A DNA stretch of 64,000 bases from Bacillota bacterium (GTDB lineage Bacteria > Bacillota_I > Bacilli_A > Erysipelotrichales > Erysipelotrichaceae), in assembly GCA_023388995.1 (NCBI GenBank), contig JAEWFD010000002.1, positions 16,071 through 80,070 on the forward strand, in the 5' to 3' direction. Positions 1 to 7,871 of this stretch are shown here, piece by piece. The position numbers and the translations under genes are program-made. Below the pieces are notes generated by a model that saw only the letters and a program-made list of their open reading frames with translations, was not told where the DNA came from and searched no databases. Position 1 is the stretch's first letter. Every line of letters starts with the position of its first letter.

Positions 1-1018
1 CTGCTTTAGCCAATGTTGTATGCTTCATGACTGCATCAAAGAAATCAGCTGTACTCTTATTTTGCGTCAGTAAACTAGCATCATACAAACTCAACTCATA
101 GTCATTCATAAATCGTTCTAATTTCGCATTCTGCAGTTCCGGCAGCGTACTGCGTACCCGCTCTATAAAAGCTTGGTCTAAGCGCACCGGGAAAATATTA
201 GGCTCAGGGAAATATTTATAGTCCACACTGCCTTCTTTCGAACGCATTGATATCGTTGCTTTGAGTGTTTCATCATAACGGCGTGTTTCCTGCTTCACAA
301 CACCGCCGCTTAACAGCAGATTCGTTTGCCGCTCAATCTCGTATTCCACTGCTTTTTGAACGTTATTGATGGAATTCAAGTTTTTGATTTCCGTCTTCAC
401 ACCAAACTGCTCACTGCCATGCGGACGCAAGGAGATATTGACATCACAGCGCATAGACCCTTCTTCCATCTTGACATCACTGACATCCAGATAGTACAAA
501 ATAGACCGCAGTTTCTCTACATATGCTGCTGCTTCCTTGCCGCTGCGAATATCCGGTTCCGAAACAATTTCTACCAATGGTGTTCCCGCACGGTTGAAAT
601 CAATCATTGTGCCATCATCATAGTGAAATTGCTTGGCTGTATCTTCTTCCATATGCAAGCGGGTAATCCCGATCTTCTTCGCAACACCATCTACCAAAAT
701 AGCAACTTGCCCATGCTCACCGATGGGATGAAACTGCTGGGTAATTTGGAAACCTTTCGGCAAATCAGAATAATAATAATTTTTACGGTCAAAGCGAATT
801 AACGGTTCAATTTGCATATCCAAAGCCATGCAAGTCCGCACTGCCATTTCTACTGCTTGTTTATTAAGAGAAGGCAAAGTTCCCGGAAATCCCATATCAA
901 CTGCACTTACGCATGTGTTCGCATCTTGATTAAAAGCGACAGGAGCACCGGAAAACATCTTTGTTTTCGTCTTTAATTCACAATGAATCTCAATTCCGAT
1001 TACGACTTCAAAACTCAT
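1..1018 (-). CDS. gatB: Aspartyl/glutamyl-tRNA(Asn/Gln) amidotransferase subunit B, partial
   Basis: GatB is the kinase/tRNA-binding subunit of GatCAB, which converts Glu-tRNA(Gln) and Asp-tRNA(Asn) to the amide forms in the cytosol. About 339 codons are present; the C-terminal part (rest of the cradle and the helical/YqeY tail) lies beyond the left edge. The N-terminus reads MSFEVVIGIEIHCELKTKTK, the family signature, followed by FSGAP and the conserved region around DFNRAGTPLVEIVSEPD. The ATG at 1018 overlaps the gatA stop by four bases (ATGA), so translation is coupled. It is the last visible gene of the ligA-camS-gatCAB run. The identification is secure; only the 3' end is missing. Confidence 0.96.
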   Translation of the reverse strand, partial: MSFEVVIGIEIHCELKTKTKMFSGAPVAFNQDANTCVSAVDMGFPGTLPSLNKQAVEMAVRTCMALDMQIEPLIRFDRKNYYYSDLPKGFQITQQFHPIGEHGQVAILVDGVAKKIGITRLHMEEDTAKQFHYDDGTMIDFNRAGTPLVEIVSEPDIRSGKEAAAYVEKLRSILYYLDVSDVKMEEGSMRCDVNISLRPHGSEQFGVKTEIKNLNSINNVQKAVEYEIERQTNLLLSGGVVKQETRRYDETLKATISMRSKEGSVDYKYFPEPNIFPVRLDQAFIERVRSTLPELQNAKLERFMNDYELSLYDASLLTQNKSTADFFDAVMKHTTLAKA

Positions 1019-2448
1019 GCTTCCACCTCCTGAATGCGATCTTGATTGCCCAGCAGTTCTTCCATGCCTGCACCAATGTCAAACATCATCTGTTCGGCAA
1101 ATGGATTGGCAGTAATGTTAATGCCAACCGGCATTTGTTCGCTGTCAAATCCCAAAGGCAAGGTCATGCTTGGATAACCGCTGAAATTTCCTAATACCAA
1201 ATGATTTTCCGCAATTAAATATTCTTCGGACAACCGATCTTCACTGGCCGTACTTTCAATCAGCGGTGCACCGCTGCCTGCTGCAACCGTCAGCACCACA
1301 TCATAGTTAGCCAATACCTGTTTCAAATCTTCGACAATTAAACGGCGTACTTTCTGTGCCTTGCGCAGCACTTTCTCCTGATTCTTTGCAAACAAGGCAT
1401 AGCTGCCAATTAAGAACCGCTGGCGGATAAAACTGCTGAATCCTTTGGTACGGGAATGCACCATCACTTCTTCTACACTGGAACCATCTTCCTGCATGCC
1501 AAAGCGAATACCATCTAAATTGGAATGGTTGGCAGATGCTTCAGCATTAGAAATAATGAAATATACCGGAAGCAATGCTTTCATCAAATGTTCATTAAAA
1601 CGAACTGGTTCAACAATTGCACCCGCTGCTTTCAATTTTCCCAGCAACTCCTCAAACTGCTGCAAAATAGCAGGATCTTTTACCGCATCCGTCACATTCT
1701 GCAAAACGGCAATCCGCTTGCCGGAAAGGTTATGATTTAATTGCTTTGCATAGTCCTCCACTGCGCGGAAGCTGGATGTCATATCATGATCATCTCTTCC
1801 TGCCAGCACGGTAAGCGCTGCAGCTGCATCCACTATATTGCGCGTAAAATAGCCCACATGATCTAAGGAAGATGCATAGGGAATAATCCCATAGCGGGAA
1901 ATACGCCCGTATGTCGGCTTCACCCCTACGATATGGTTGTATGAAGCAGGCTTGCGCACGGAATCGCCTGTATCACTGCCCACTGCAAACGGCACGACAC
2001 CGCTGGCAACTAACACGGCGCTGCCGCCGCTGCTGCCGCCCGAAATGCGGTCTAAATCATATGGATTATGAACAGGACCGGTGTATGCAGTACGGTTGCT
2101 TCCGCCCATCCCCAGCTCATCCAGGGATGCTTTTCCGACAAGTAAAGCACCAGCTTTTTTCAATTTCTCTACAATCGTTGCATCGTAGACCGGAATATAG
2201 TTATCCAGGATGCGGCTGGAGGCCGTTGTCTTGATTCCCTTCGTATTGATATTATCCTTCAATACAATCGGAACACCATAAAAGGGGCTATTTTGATCCG
2301 CTGTTGCTAAGTGTCCGTCTTCATATTCGCAAAAGGTTACCATGGCATTCAGCTTTGGCTGCACAGCTTTTGCTTTTTGCAGTGCCTGATCAAAGACTTC
2401 CTTTCGGGAAGTTGCTTGTATTGCTTCTCTGGTCTTTTGTAAGCTCAT
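1015..2448 (-). CDS. gatA: Glutamyl-tRNA(Gln) amidotransferase subunit A
   Basis: This 477-residue amidase subunit of GatCAB releases ammonia from glutamine for transamidation. The Ser-cisSer-Lys catalytic set is visible with the family spacing: Lys64 in VLKDN, Ser139 in the GGSSGGS loop and Ser163 in SDTGDSVRKP. The last motif is usually SDTGGSIR, so an Asp replaces the second Gly just before the nucleophile, which is odd but keeps the Ser. The length is typical. The start overlaps the gatC stop by four bases and its own stop overlaps the gatB start, so the three subunits form a tightly coupled set. Confidence 0.96.
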   Translation of the reverse strand: MSLQKTREAIQATSRKEVFDQALQKAKAVQPKLNAMVTFCEYEDGHLATADQNSPFYGVPIVLKDNINTKGIKTTASSRILDNYIPVYDATIVEKLKKAGALLVGKASLDELGMGGSNRTAYTGPVHNPYDLDRISGGSSGGSAVLVASGVVPFAVGSDTGDSVRKPASYNHIVGVKPTYGRISRYGIIPYASSLDHVGYFTRNIVDAAAALTVLAGRDDHDMTSSFRAVEDYAKQLNHNLSGKRIAVLQNVTDAVKDPAILQQFEELLGKLKAAGAIVEPVRFNEHLMKALLPVYFIISNAEASANHSNLDGIRFGMQEDGSSVEEVMVHSRTKGFSSFIRQRFLIGSYALFAKNQEKVLRKAQKVRRLIVEDLKQVLANYDVVLTVAAGSGAPLIESTASEDRLSEEYLIAENHLVLGNFSGYPSMTLPLGFDSEQMPVGINITANPFAEQMMFDIGAGMEELLGNQDRIQEVEA

Positions 2449-2723
2449 GACTGCACCACCTTCGGAACCAATACATGGCCCTCTTTTACTTTTCTTGCAT
2501 TGCTTAATACATCTGCTTGTGTCAATACATCACACACTTCATCATCTCTCATAAATACTGTCTCATCATCAAATGGATAAACCATTTCCTCAACACCTGC
2601 GGTATCGATATGATCCAGCAAATCAATTTGCTTCAGCAGAATTTGAAACTCTGCTTCCACATGGGCAATTTCTTCTTCATTCAAATCAAACATCAACTGA
2701 CGTGCCAGTTTCTTGTAATCCAT
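2445..2723 (-). CDS. gatC: Glutamyl-tRNA(Gln) amidotransferase subunit C
   Basis: This 92-residue GatC is the small belt subunit that stabilises GatA on GatB. It shows the expected helical N-terminus with LARQLMFDLNEEE and a C-terminal segment VYPFDDETVFMRDDEV that matches the family pattern of acidic residues around the R-D-D/D-x-V core. AGGAGG lies 7 bases before the ATG; a second ATG 4 bases upstream is out of frame. It starts 11 bases after the CamS-like gene and overlaps gatA. Confidence 0.93.
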   Translation of the reverse strand: MDYKKLARQLMFDLNEEEIAHVEAEFQILLKQIDLLDHIDTAGVEEMVYPFDDETVFMRDDEVCDVLTQADVLSNARKVKEGHVLVPKVVQS

Positions 2724-2734
2724 GCATGCTCCTC

Positions 2735-3829
2735 CTAATTTAGAATAATGGGCTGAATTTGATTCTTCCCTTTGTTTTTCAATATAATCGCCTTGGTTTC
2801 ACCCAAGGTTTTTATTTTCACTTCCAGATCAAAACTGTTGTTGTAGAAGGTCTGGAGCAATTGACTCGCATAGCGAATCATCCCCATCAATTCCATATAC
2901 GTTTTGGGATTTACTTCGACATCAATGCTTAATTTTGCCATCTGGTTATTTACATAAAAACCGTAGCCGACAACACCGACATCCTCGGTCATAAAGCTGC
3001 TTAGGCTTTGCTTAAACATATTAAACTGCGATGAATTCTCGGTGTCCAGCTTCGCAATCGCATCACTTGGGTACAAATACCATACTTCATTGAGCTTCTC
3101 AAACGATGGCGAACGATCCTTGAAGAATGCTTTCGCAATCATCTTCCCCGGCAGATAGCTGCTGTTGGTGCTTTTGGTATAGATCGTAACCATAATCGGC
3201 AAGTTCTTCACTTCTCCCAGTGTTTGCAGATAGCGTACGAGTTTGCGTCCCATCTCTGTTCCGTACTCATATAAGATTTCGTCAGATACTTGTACAAAAT
3301 AAGCAGTGTTTCCTGTTTTCACTTCATGTGTCGGATTCATGACAATGGCCACCGACAATCCTGCCAGTTCGTATTTCCCATCTTTCTCCACAAAGAAATT
3401 CTGCTCCACAACATCGGATACCATAACGGCACTTTCCAGTTCCACACCATCTTTGCCGGTAGGAAACTTGCTGCCATTCTCGGGATTCAATCCTTGCTCA
3501 TTGGTACCTGATACACTTTTCACCAATTTCATTAAACGTTCATTGGTAATCACGGTTCCTTCTCCCAGATAATACTGATTGGGCGGAAAGTGTTTTTTCG
3601 AAAGTTCCATCAGGCGATTGCCGATATTTTGGAAATCATAGCTGGAACGCATATAGAGCTGATGATAATCTCGAGTATCCGACAGCTGAATCGGAACAAT
3701 CATCTGATAGCTTTCTTCATTGGCTTTTTCTAATACAATGCGCGGCACTTCTTCCTGAATGACACCACGGTTGGTACATGCGGAAAGAACTAGCATCCCG
3801 CAAAGCAAAAGTCCCCATTTAGCTTTCAT
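2735..3829 (-). CDS. CamS-family sex-pheromone-precursor-like lipoprotein
   Basis: A 364-residue lipoprotein of the CamS family, known in staphylococci as the precursor of a cAM373-like pheromone; its wider role is not known. The start is the ATG at 3829 because GGAGG lies 9 bases upstream and it gives a clean type II signal peptide with lipobox L-S-A-C near residue 18. The longer reading frame to 3862 lacks a ribosome site. The gene overlaps the end of ligA by 11 bases and sits just before gatC, the gene order known for camS in other Firmicutes. Whether a pheromone-like peptide is released from the signal sequence cannot be told. Confidence 0.85.
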   Translation of the reverse strand: MKAKWGLLLCGMLVLSACTNRGVIQEEVPRIVLEKANEESYQMIVPIQLSDTRDYHQLYMRSSYDFQNIGNRLMELSKKHFPPNQYYLGEGTVITNERLMKLVKSVSGTNEQGLNPENGSKFPTGKDGVELESAVMVSDVVEQNFFVEKDGKYELAGLSVAIVMNPTHEVKTGNTAYFVQVSDEILYEYGTEMGRKLVRYLQTLGEVKNLPIMVTIYTKSTNSSYLPGKMIAKAFFKDRSPSFEKLNEVWYLYPSDAIAKLDTENSSQFNMFKQSLSSFMTEDVGVVGYGFYVNNQMAKLSIDVEVNPKTYMELMGMIRYASQLLQTFYNNSFDLEVKIKTLGETKAIILKNKGKNQIQPIILN

Positions 3830-5810
3830 GCTGCTGCACCTCCGCCAAAAATTCTTCCTCATTCATAACGCGAATCCCAAGCTGCTGGGCTTTGGTCAGC
3901 TTGCTTCCCGCTTCTAATCCGGCAACCACCAGATCTGTTTTCGCCGATACACTGCCTACGACATTTGCACCTAAGGATAACAGAATTGCTTGTGCTTCCT
4001 TGCGGCCCATTTGTTCCAGTGTTCCTGTGAGGACCACATTCAGTCCAGTAAAACTGGATTGCTTTTTCGTTGATTTGGTTTGGCTCAGGTTGACACCCTT
4101 TTCCTGCAAGAAGGAAATGAGCTGTTTCGTGGCATCAAGCGAAAAGAAGTGGCTGATTGAGGATGCTGTTGCCTCACCAACATCTTTAATGTTTGTCAAG
4201 GTTTCCATATCGGCTTGCATAATGGCGTCCATGGAACCGAAATACTCCGCAATTACTCTGGCTGCTTTTTCGCCGACATGGCGGATGCCCAGCCCATACA
4301 ACAATTTCTCTAATTGATTTTGCTTTGTTGTTTCAATGCTTTGCAGCAATTTATCAACACTCTTCTGCCCGAAGCGTTCAATTTGGCAGAGGGCTTCATA
4401 GTGCTCTCTCAATGTATAAATATCTTCTATTCGCTGCAAAAAATTCAATTCATGCAGGAGTTCTACTTTTTTATCACCTAAACCATCAATATTCATGGCA
4501 TCTCTGCTGGCAAAATGAATCATAGCTTCAATGACACGCGCCTTGCAGTCAATGTTGACACAATATGTATCTGCTTCTTCTTCATTGCGTTCCAGCTTGC
4601 TCAAACAAACCGGACACTGGGTTGGAAAGACAAATGGCTGCTGGGCAGCATCCCGGCGTTCGATCACAGGGCGGACGACTTCCGGAATAATATCCCCTGC
4701 TTTGCGGACGATGACGATATCTCCAATGCGGATGTCTTTTTCGGCAATATAGTCTTCATTATGCAGCTGTGCCGCAGCAACGGTAGTTCCGGCAATCCGC
4801 ACCGGTTCCAGTTCCGCATTTGGTGTCACCTTGCCGGTTCGGCCGACTGTGCAAAAGATATTCTTTAACTTGGTTGTGACTTCCTCTGCCGGAAATTTAT
4901 AGGCAATGGCCCATTTGGGAGTCTTTGCTGTATAACCCAGACGCTGCTGTTTTGCCAGATCATCAACCTTGATGACCATGCCATCAATTTCATAAGGCAG
5001 ATCATGACGCTGGATGGTAACTTCCTGAATATAGGTCCAAACTTCCTGCATGGAATGAAATTTCTTGCGCAGCTGATTGGTCTTAAGATTTAGCTGATCC
5101 AAAAAAGCCAGGGTTTCAAAATGGCTGGTCTGCCCCATATTCATTGCATCAGGCACATAATACCAAAAAGCATCCAGCCGCCGCTGGGATGCAATGCGGG
5201 AATCTAGCTGGCGGATAGTCCCGGCAGCTGCATTGCGCGGATTCGCAAACAATTCCAATTGTGCTTCTTCCCGCTTCGCATTGATACGCTGAAATTCTGC
5301 TTTCGGCAAATATACTTCGCCGCGAATTTCCAGTTCTTCGCGATAGGGAATGTTCAGCGGCAAAGACCGGATGGTCTTGACATTATGGGTCACATCTTCC
5401 CCGACTTCACCGTCGCCTCTTGTAACTGCCTGCACCATCGTTCCATTTTGGTACAACACCGACATAGCCAGCCCGTCAATCTTCAATTCCACAACGTAGG
5501 CAACGCTGCCCACATCTTGACGCACCCGCTGGTCAAATGCCAGCAAATCCTCTTCATTATAAGCATTGCCCAGCGACAGCATCGCTCTTTTATGTACTAC
5601 CTTCTGAAATGCCTCCAGCACTCCGCCATTTACCTTTTGGGTTGGCGAAGAAGCAGATGCATACTCGGGATATTGATTTTCTAATTCCTGTAATTCCTGC
5701 ATCAGACGGTCATATTCCTGGTCGGATACAGTGGAAGCATTTAATACATAGTACGCATAATTGTATTGTTCCAGTTGTGTCCGCAATTCCTCAATTCGTT
5801 TTTGTACCAT
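3819..5810 (-). CDS. ligA: NAD-dependent DNA ligase LigA
   Basis: LigA joins nicks in DNA during replication and repair using NAD+. The 663-residue protein has the whole domain order: Ia domain at the N-terminus, adenylation domain with Lys110 in the KIDG motif, OB fold, a four-cysteine zinc finger (CPVC and YCVNIDC), helix-hairpin-helix repeats around LLYGLGIRHVGEKAA, and a C-terminal BRCT domain from about residue 590. AAGGGAG lies 6 bases before the ATG. It leads the ligA-camS-gatCAB run and has its own extended -10 promoter. Confidence 0.97.
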   Translation of the reverse strand: MVQKRIEELRTQLEQYNYAYYVLNASTVSDQEYDRLMQELQELENQYPEYASASSPTQKVNGGVLEAFQKVVHKRAMLSLGNAYNEEDLLAFDQRVRQDVGSVAYVVELKIDGLAMSVLYQNGTMVQAVTRGDGEVGEDVTHNVKTIRSLPLNIPYREELEIRGEVYLPKAEFQRINAKREEAQLELFANPRNAAAGTIRQLDSRIASQRRLDAFWYYVPDAMNMGQTSHFETLAFLDQLNLKTNQLRKKFHSMQEVWTYIQEVTIQRHDLPYEIDGMVIKVDDLAKQQRLGYTAKTPKWAIAYKFPAEEVTTKLKNIFCTVGRTGKVTPNAELEPVRIAGTTVAAAQLHNEDYIAEKDIRIGDIVIVRKAGDIIPEVVRPVIERRDAAQQPFVFPTQCPVCLSKLERNEEEADTYCVNIDCKARVIEAMIHFASRDAMNIDGLGDKKVELLHELNFLQRIEDIYTLREHYEALCQIERFGQKSVDKLLQSIETTKQNQLEKLLYGLGIRHVGEKAARVIAEYFGSMDAIMQADMETLTNIKDVGEATASSISHFFSLDATKQLISFLQEKGVNLSQTKSTKKQSSFTGLNVVLTGTLEQMGRKEAQAILLSLGANVVGSVSAKTDLVVAGLEAGSKLTKAQQLGIRVMNEEEFLAEVQQHES

Positions 5811-5837
5811 ACGCTACTCCCTTCTTACACGATGCTA

Positions 5838-5843
5838 ATTATA
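5838..5843 (-). promoter_or_regulatory. Extended -10 promoter of ligA
   Basis: On the minus strand TATAAT is preceded by TGA, an extended -10, placing the start of transcription near 5831, about 20 bases before the ligA ATG. There is no good -35 at 17 bases. It would serve ligA, camS and gatCAB. Confidence 0.55.
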
Positions 5844-6035
5844 TCATGATTTATTGCCAGATAAAAGATTGACATTCTATTACCATGATCTTATTGTGCT
5901 GCCTTTTTCCTATGTAATCAATCTCTTGCGAAGATCGCGTATTTATCGTTCTTGTGTCTCGCTCGAACACGCCATGTATCTGTTGTTGATTACGAAAAAA
6001 TCCCCATTCAGACATCACTGTCTTGGGGATTTGCT

Positions 6036-6986
6036 TCATATCTTCAACATCAAGATAATAATGGACACCAAACTCAGGCACAAGCTGGTCAAAGATAAGA
6101 ATTGGACCACCTGCTTTGGCGAAAGTCCGGTATTTGCCAGACGATGGTGAATTTGCGTTGCATCCGCCTCATATACCGGCTTGCCCTCCAGAATGCGCTT
6201 CAATACTACGTAAATGTTATCGAAGATCGGCACCCCAAGCACCAAGATCGGAATTACAATGGAAACAACCGTTGCTTGCTTGAAAGCTCCATCCAGCGAA
6301 ATGATTGCAAGCAGGAACCCTATAAAATTGGCACCCGAGTCCCCCATATATGTTTTAGCCGGGAATTTGTTGTACCGCAGAAAACCCAAGATTGCTGCCG
6401 CAAGCAAAACGGACATCATGGCTGAATCCAATCTGTTCTTTGCAAGAGCCACCACAAATAGGGTGGAACTGGCAATTGCCGTAATGCTGCCAGCCAAGCC
6501 ATCCATGCCATCAGACCAGTTGATCACGGTAGTCAGTCCGAAAATCCATAAGAAAGTGAAGATAAAACTGAGCACTTCCGGCAATGCCACATAGGTGCTG
6601 GTAAAGGGATTGGTAAAACCGGTAAAATCAATTCCCGCAAAGTACACCATAACAATCGCCGCCGATTGCACTAACACCCGGGGCCAAACCGCAAACTCTT
6701 TTCCTTTCGTTTTATACCAGTCATCCACAAAACCAATCAAGAAAACCATCATGGATGCAAGGAAAATAACCAGAAACTTAGGATCAGAGGAGCGAATAAA
6801 CAGGAAATATCCAGCAAAAAAGGCAAGTACAATGCCAAGTCCGCCAATCAAGGGCATCGGCTGTTCCTGCTGCTTGCGCTTTGATGGCTGATCACAAAAC
6901 TGGTGTTTCACAGCAAGCGCAATCAATTGCGGCATAAGCATTGAAACAATCCCTAATACAACAACACTAGCATATAAATATCTCAT
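6036..6986 (-). CDS. WecA/TagO-type undecaprenyl-phosphate glycosyl-1-phosphate transferase
   Basis: A 316-residue polytopic membrane enzyme of the MraY/WecA/TagO family, which transfers a sugar-1-phosphate from a UDP-sugar (often GlcNAc) to undecaprenyl phosphate and so starts teichoic acid or other surface glycan synthesis. Motifs include the aspartate pair in GFVDDWYK, WSDGMDGLAG, TYMGDSGANF and the cytoplasmic HHRL histidines near residue 280. No MraY-only features decide for MraY, and the HHRL loop favours WecA/TagO. The ATG at 6986 has AAGGTGA about 8 bases upstream; the frame continues six codons further without a ribosome site. Its presence fits the LCP ligases and surface-sugar genes at 12-22 kb. 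Confidence 0.88.
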   Translation of the reverse strand: MRYLYASVVVLGIVSMLMPQLIALAVKHQFCDQPSKRKQQEQPMPLIGGLGIVLAFFAGYFLFIRSSDPKFLVIFLASMMVFLIGFVDDWYKTKGKEFAVWPRVLVQSAAIVMVYFAGIDFTGFTNPFTSTYVALPEVLSFIFTFLWIFGLTTVINWSDGMDGLAGSITAIASSTLFVVALAKNRLDSAMMSVLLAAAILGFLRYNKFPAKTYMGDSGANFIGFLLAIISLDGAFKQATVVSIVIPILVLGVPIFDNIYVVLKRILEGKPVYEADATQIHHRLANTGLSPKQVVQFLSLTSLCLSLVSIIILMLKI

Positions 6987-7024
6987 TGGAATGTCACCTT
7001 CCATACATTTTCATCAACATTCTT

Positions 7025-7030
7025 ATTATA
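7025..7030 (-). promoter_or_regulatory. Extended -10 promoter of the glycosyltransferase gene
   Basis: TATAAT on the minus strand is preceded by TGG (extended -10). The -35 region is weak (TCGAAT at 17 bases). It lies 38 bases upstream of the ATG at 6986. Confidence 0.5.
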
Positions 7031-7126
7031 CCACCACCTACATCCAAATTCGACCATGAATTGCCAAGAATTGTATCTTAGTGACCTAATTATTTCATAA
7101 CAAAACAAAAGATAGGTGTTTGCTTG

Positions 7127-7155
7127 TTGACATTCACATCCCGAAGGCATATACT
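7127..7155 (+). promoter_or_regulatory. Sigma-A promoter of the cad operon
   Basis: TTGACA at 7127-7132 and TATACT at 7150-7155 are separated by exactly 17 bases. The expected start point, near 7162, falls at the left edge of the cadC operator, so repressor binding would block initiation. Confidence 0.85.
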
Positions 7156-7158
7156 GTT

Positions 7159-7184
7159 AATAGTTGAATAGTTACTCAACTATT
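7159..7184 (+). promoter_or_regulatory. CadC/ArsR-type operator O1
   Basis: A perfect 9-base inverted repeat, AATAGTTGA and TCAACTATT, separated by 8 bases, lies between the -10 and the cadC start codon. This position and shape are typical of operators for ArsR/SmtB repressors. A second copy with the same half-site spacing lies upstream of cadA. Confidence 0.8.
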
Positions 7185-7203
7185 GTACGGAAGGAGGCCA
7201 AGT

Positions 7204-7551
7204 ATGACCCAACAATGCAGCTGTGAAGTCATTCATGAAGAAGTTGTTGCGCAAGTTCGCTCCCAAATGCCGAATAAGGAGACCTTTGTCAGGCTGGCAG
7301 ATTTCTATAAGATGTTTTCGGACAGCACCCGCATTCAGATCCTACAAGCGTTGGAATATAGTGAAATGTGCGTATGTGATCTGGCAGTACTATTAGGAAT
7401 GACCAAATCGGCGATTTCCCATCAACTAAAGTCCCTGCGACTGAGCAATTTGGTGAAATATCGCAAAGAAGGCAAAGTTGTCTATTATTCTTTGGCTGAC
7501 GATCACGTAAAAACAATCTTAGATCAAGGATTTATCCATGTTCATGAATAA
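7204..7551 (+). CDS. cadC: CadC-type ArsR/SmtB metal-sensing repressor
   Basis: A 115-residue winged-helix repressor that releases DNA on binding Cd, Pb or Zn. It carries the CadC sensor cysteines: Cys5 and Cys7 at the N-terminus and Cys56-x-Cys58 in the alpha-3 motif MCVCDLA. The recognition helix TKSAISHQLKSLR is typical. A C-terminal Asp-x-His and His-x-His set in DDHVKTILDQGFIHVHE resembles the alpha-5 zinc site. The ATG at 7204 has AAGGAGG 6 bases upstream; a longer frame from a TTG at 7183 would start inside the operator. It leads an operon with an HMA protein and cadA and is almost surely autoregulated through O1. Confidence 0.92.
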   Translation: MTQQCSCEVIHEEVVAQVRSQMPNKETFVRLADFYKMFSDSTRIQILQALEYSEMCVCDLAVLLGMTKSAISHQLKSLRLSNLVKYRKEGKVVYYSLADDHVKTILDQGFIHVHE

Positions 7552-7569
7552 CGAAAGGAAGAAACAACA

Positions 7570-7791
7570 ATGAAAAAAACATTTAAATTAAACGGATTGG
7601 ACTGCGCAAACTGCGCACAGAAAATTCAAGATGGCATTTGCAAGCTTGATGGGGTGAATCAGGCAACCGTAAATTTCATGACAACTAAATTAGTCATTGA
7701 TGCAGAAGCGGAGAAAATGGATGCCGTTGTGGAAGCAGCAAAAGCAATTATCAAACGTCTGGAACCAGATGTTGAGATGAATAAAGCATAA
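7570..7791 (+). CDS. Stand-alone HMA heavy-metal-binding protein
   Basis: A 73-residue single-domain HMA protein with the metal site LDCANCAQKI. The Asp in DCxxC and the preceding Gly-Leu match the N-terminal metal-binding domain of CadA/ZntA ATPases rather than CopZ, where a Met-x-Cys-x-x-Cys is usual. The downstream ATPase lacks such a domain, so this is probably its detached N-terminal domain acting as a cytosolic metal donor or sensor. It lies 18 bases after cadC and shares its promoter. A CopZ-like role in copper handling is less likely given cadC and cadA on either side. Confidence 0.85.
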   Translation: MKKTFKLNGLDCANCAQKIQDGICKLDGVNQATVNFMTTKLVIDAEAEKMDAVVEAAKAIIKRLEPDVEMNKA

Positions 7792-7799
7792 ATAATACA

Positions 7800-7817
7800 G
7801 GATGCAGCAATGCATCC
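7800..7817 (+). other. Perfect hairpin between the HMA gene and cadA
   Basis: GGATGCA and TGCATCC pair perfectly around a GCAA tetraloop, 8 bases after the HMA stop codon. The bases after it (TTGCTTAAACC) are not a proper U-run, so it may be a weak terminator, an RNA-processing site or a stabiliser of the upstream message. Confidence 0.5.
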
Positions 7818-7833
7818 TTGCTTAAACCCTAAC

Positions 7834-7855
7834 AGTTGAACAATTGATCAATTAT
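7834..7855 (+). promoter_or_regulatory. Second CadC-type operator O2, upstream of cadA
   Basis: AGTTGAACAATTGATCAATTA repeats the O1 layout: AGTTGA and TCAAYTAT half-sites whose starts are 14 bases apart in both copies. The centre AATTGATCAATT is also a perfect palindrome. It lies just before the cadA ribosome site. I see no good -35/-10 pair here, so it may be a secondary repressor site rather than a promoter operator. Confidence 0.65.
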
Positions 7856-7871
7856 ATGAAGGAGAGATATT

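Noticed and set aside
5851..6081. A 76-codon open frame on the minus strand between the glycosyltransferase and ligA
   Set aside because: It overlaps the glycosyltransferase end by 46 bases in another frame, has no ribosome site, and ends at the ligA promoter. The residues show no recognisable motif.
7183..7203. A TTG start seven codons upstream of the cadC ATG
   Set aside because: It lies inside the operator and the ribosome site AAGGAGG is placed for the ATG at 7204.
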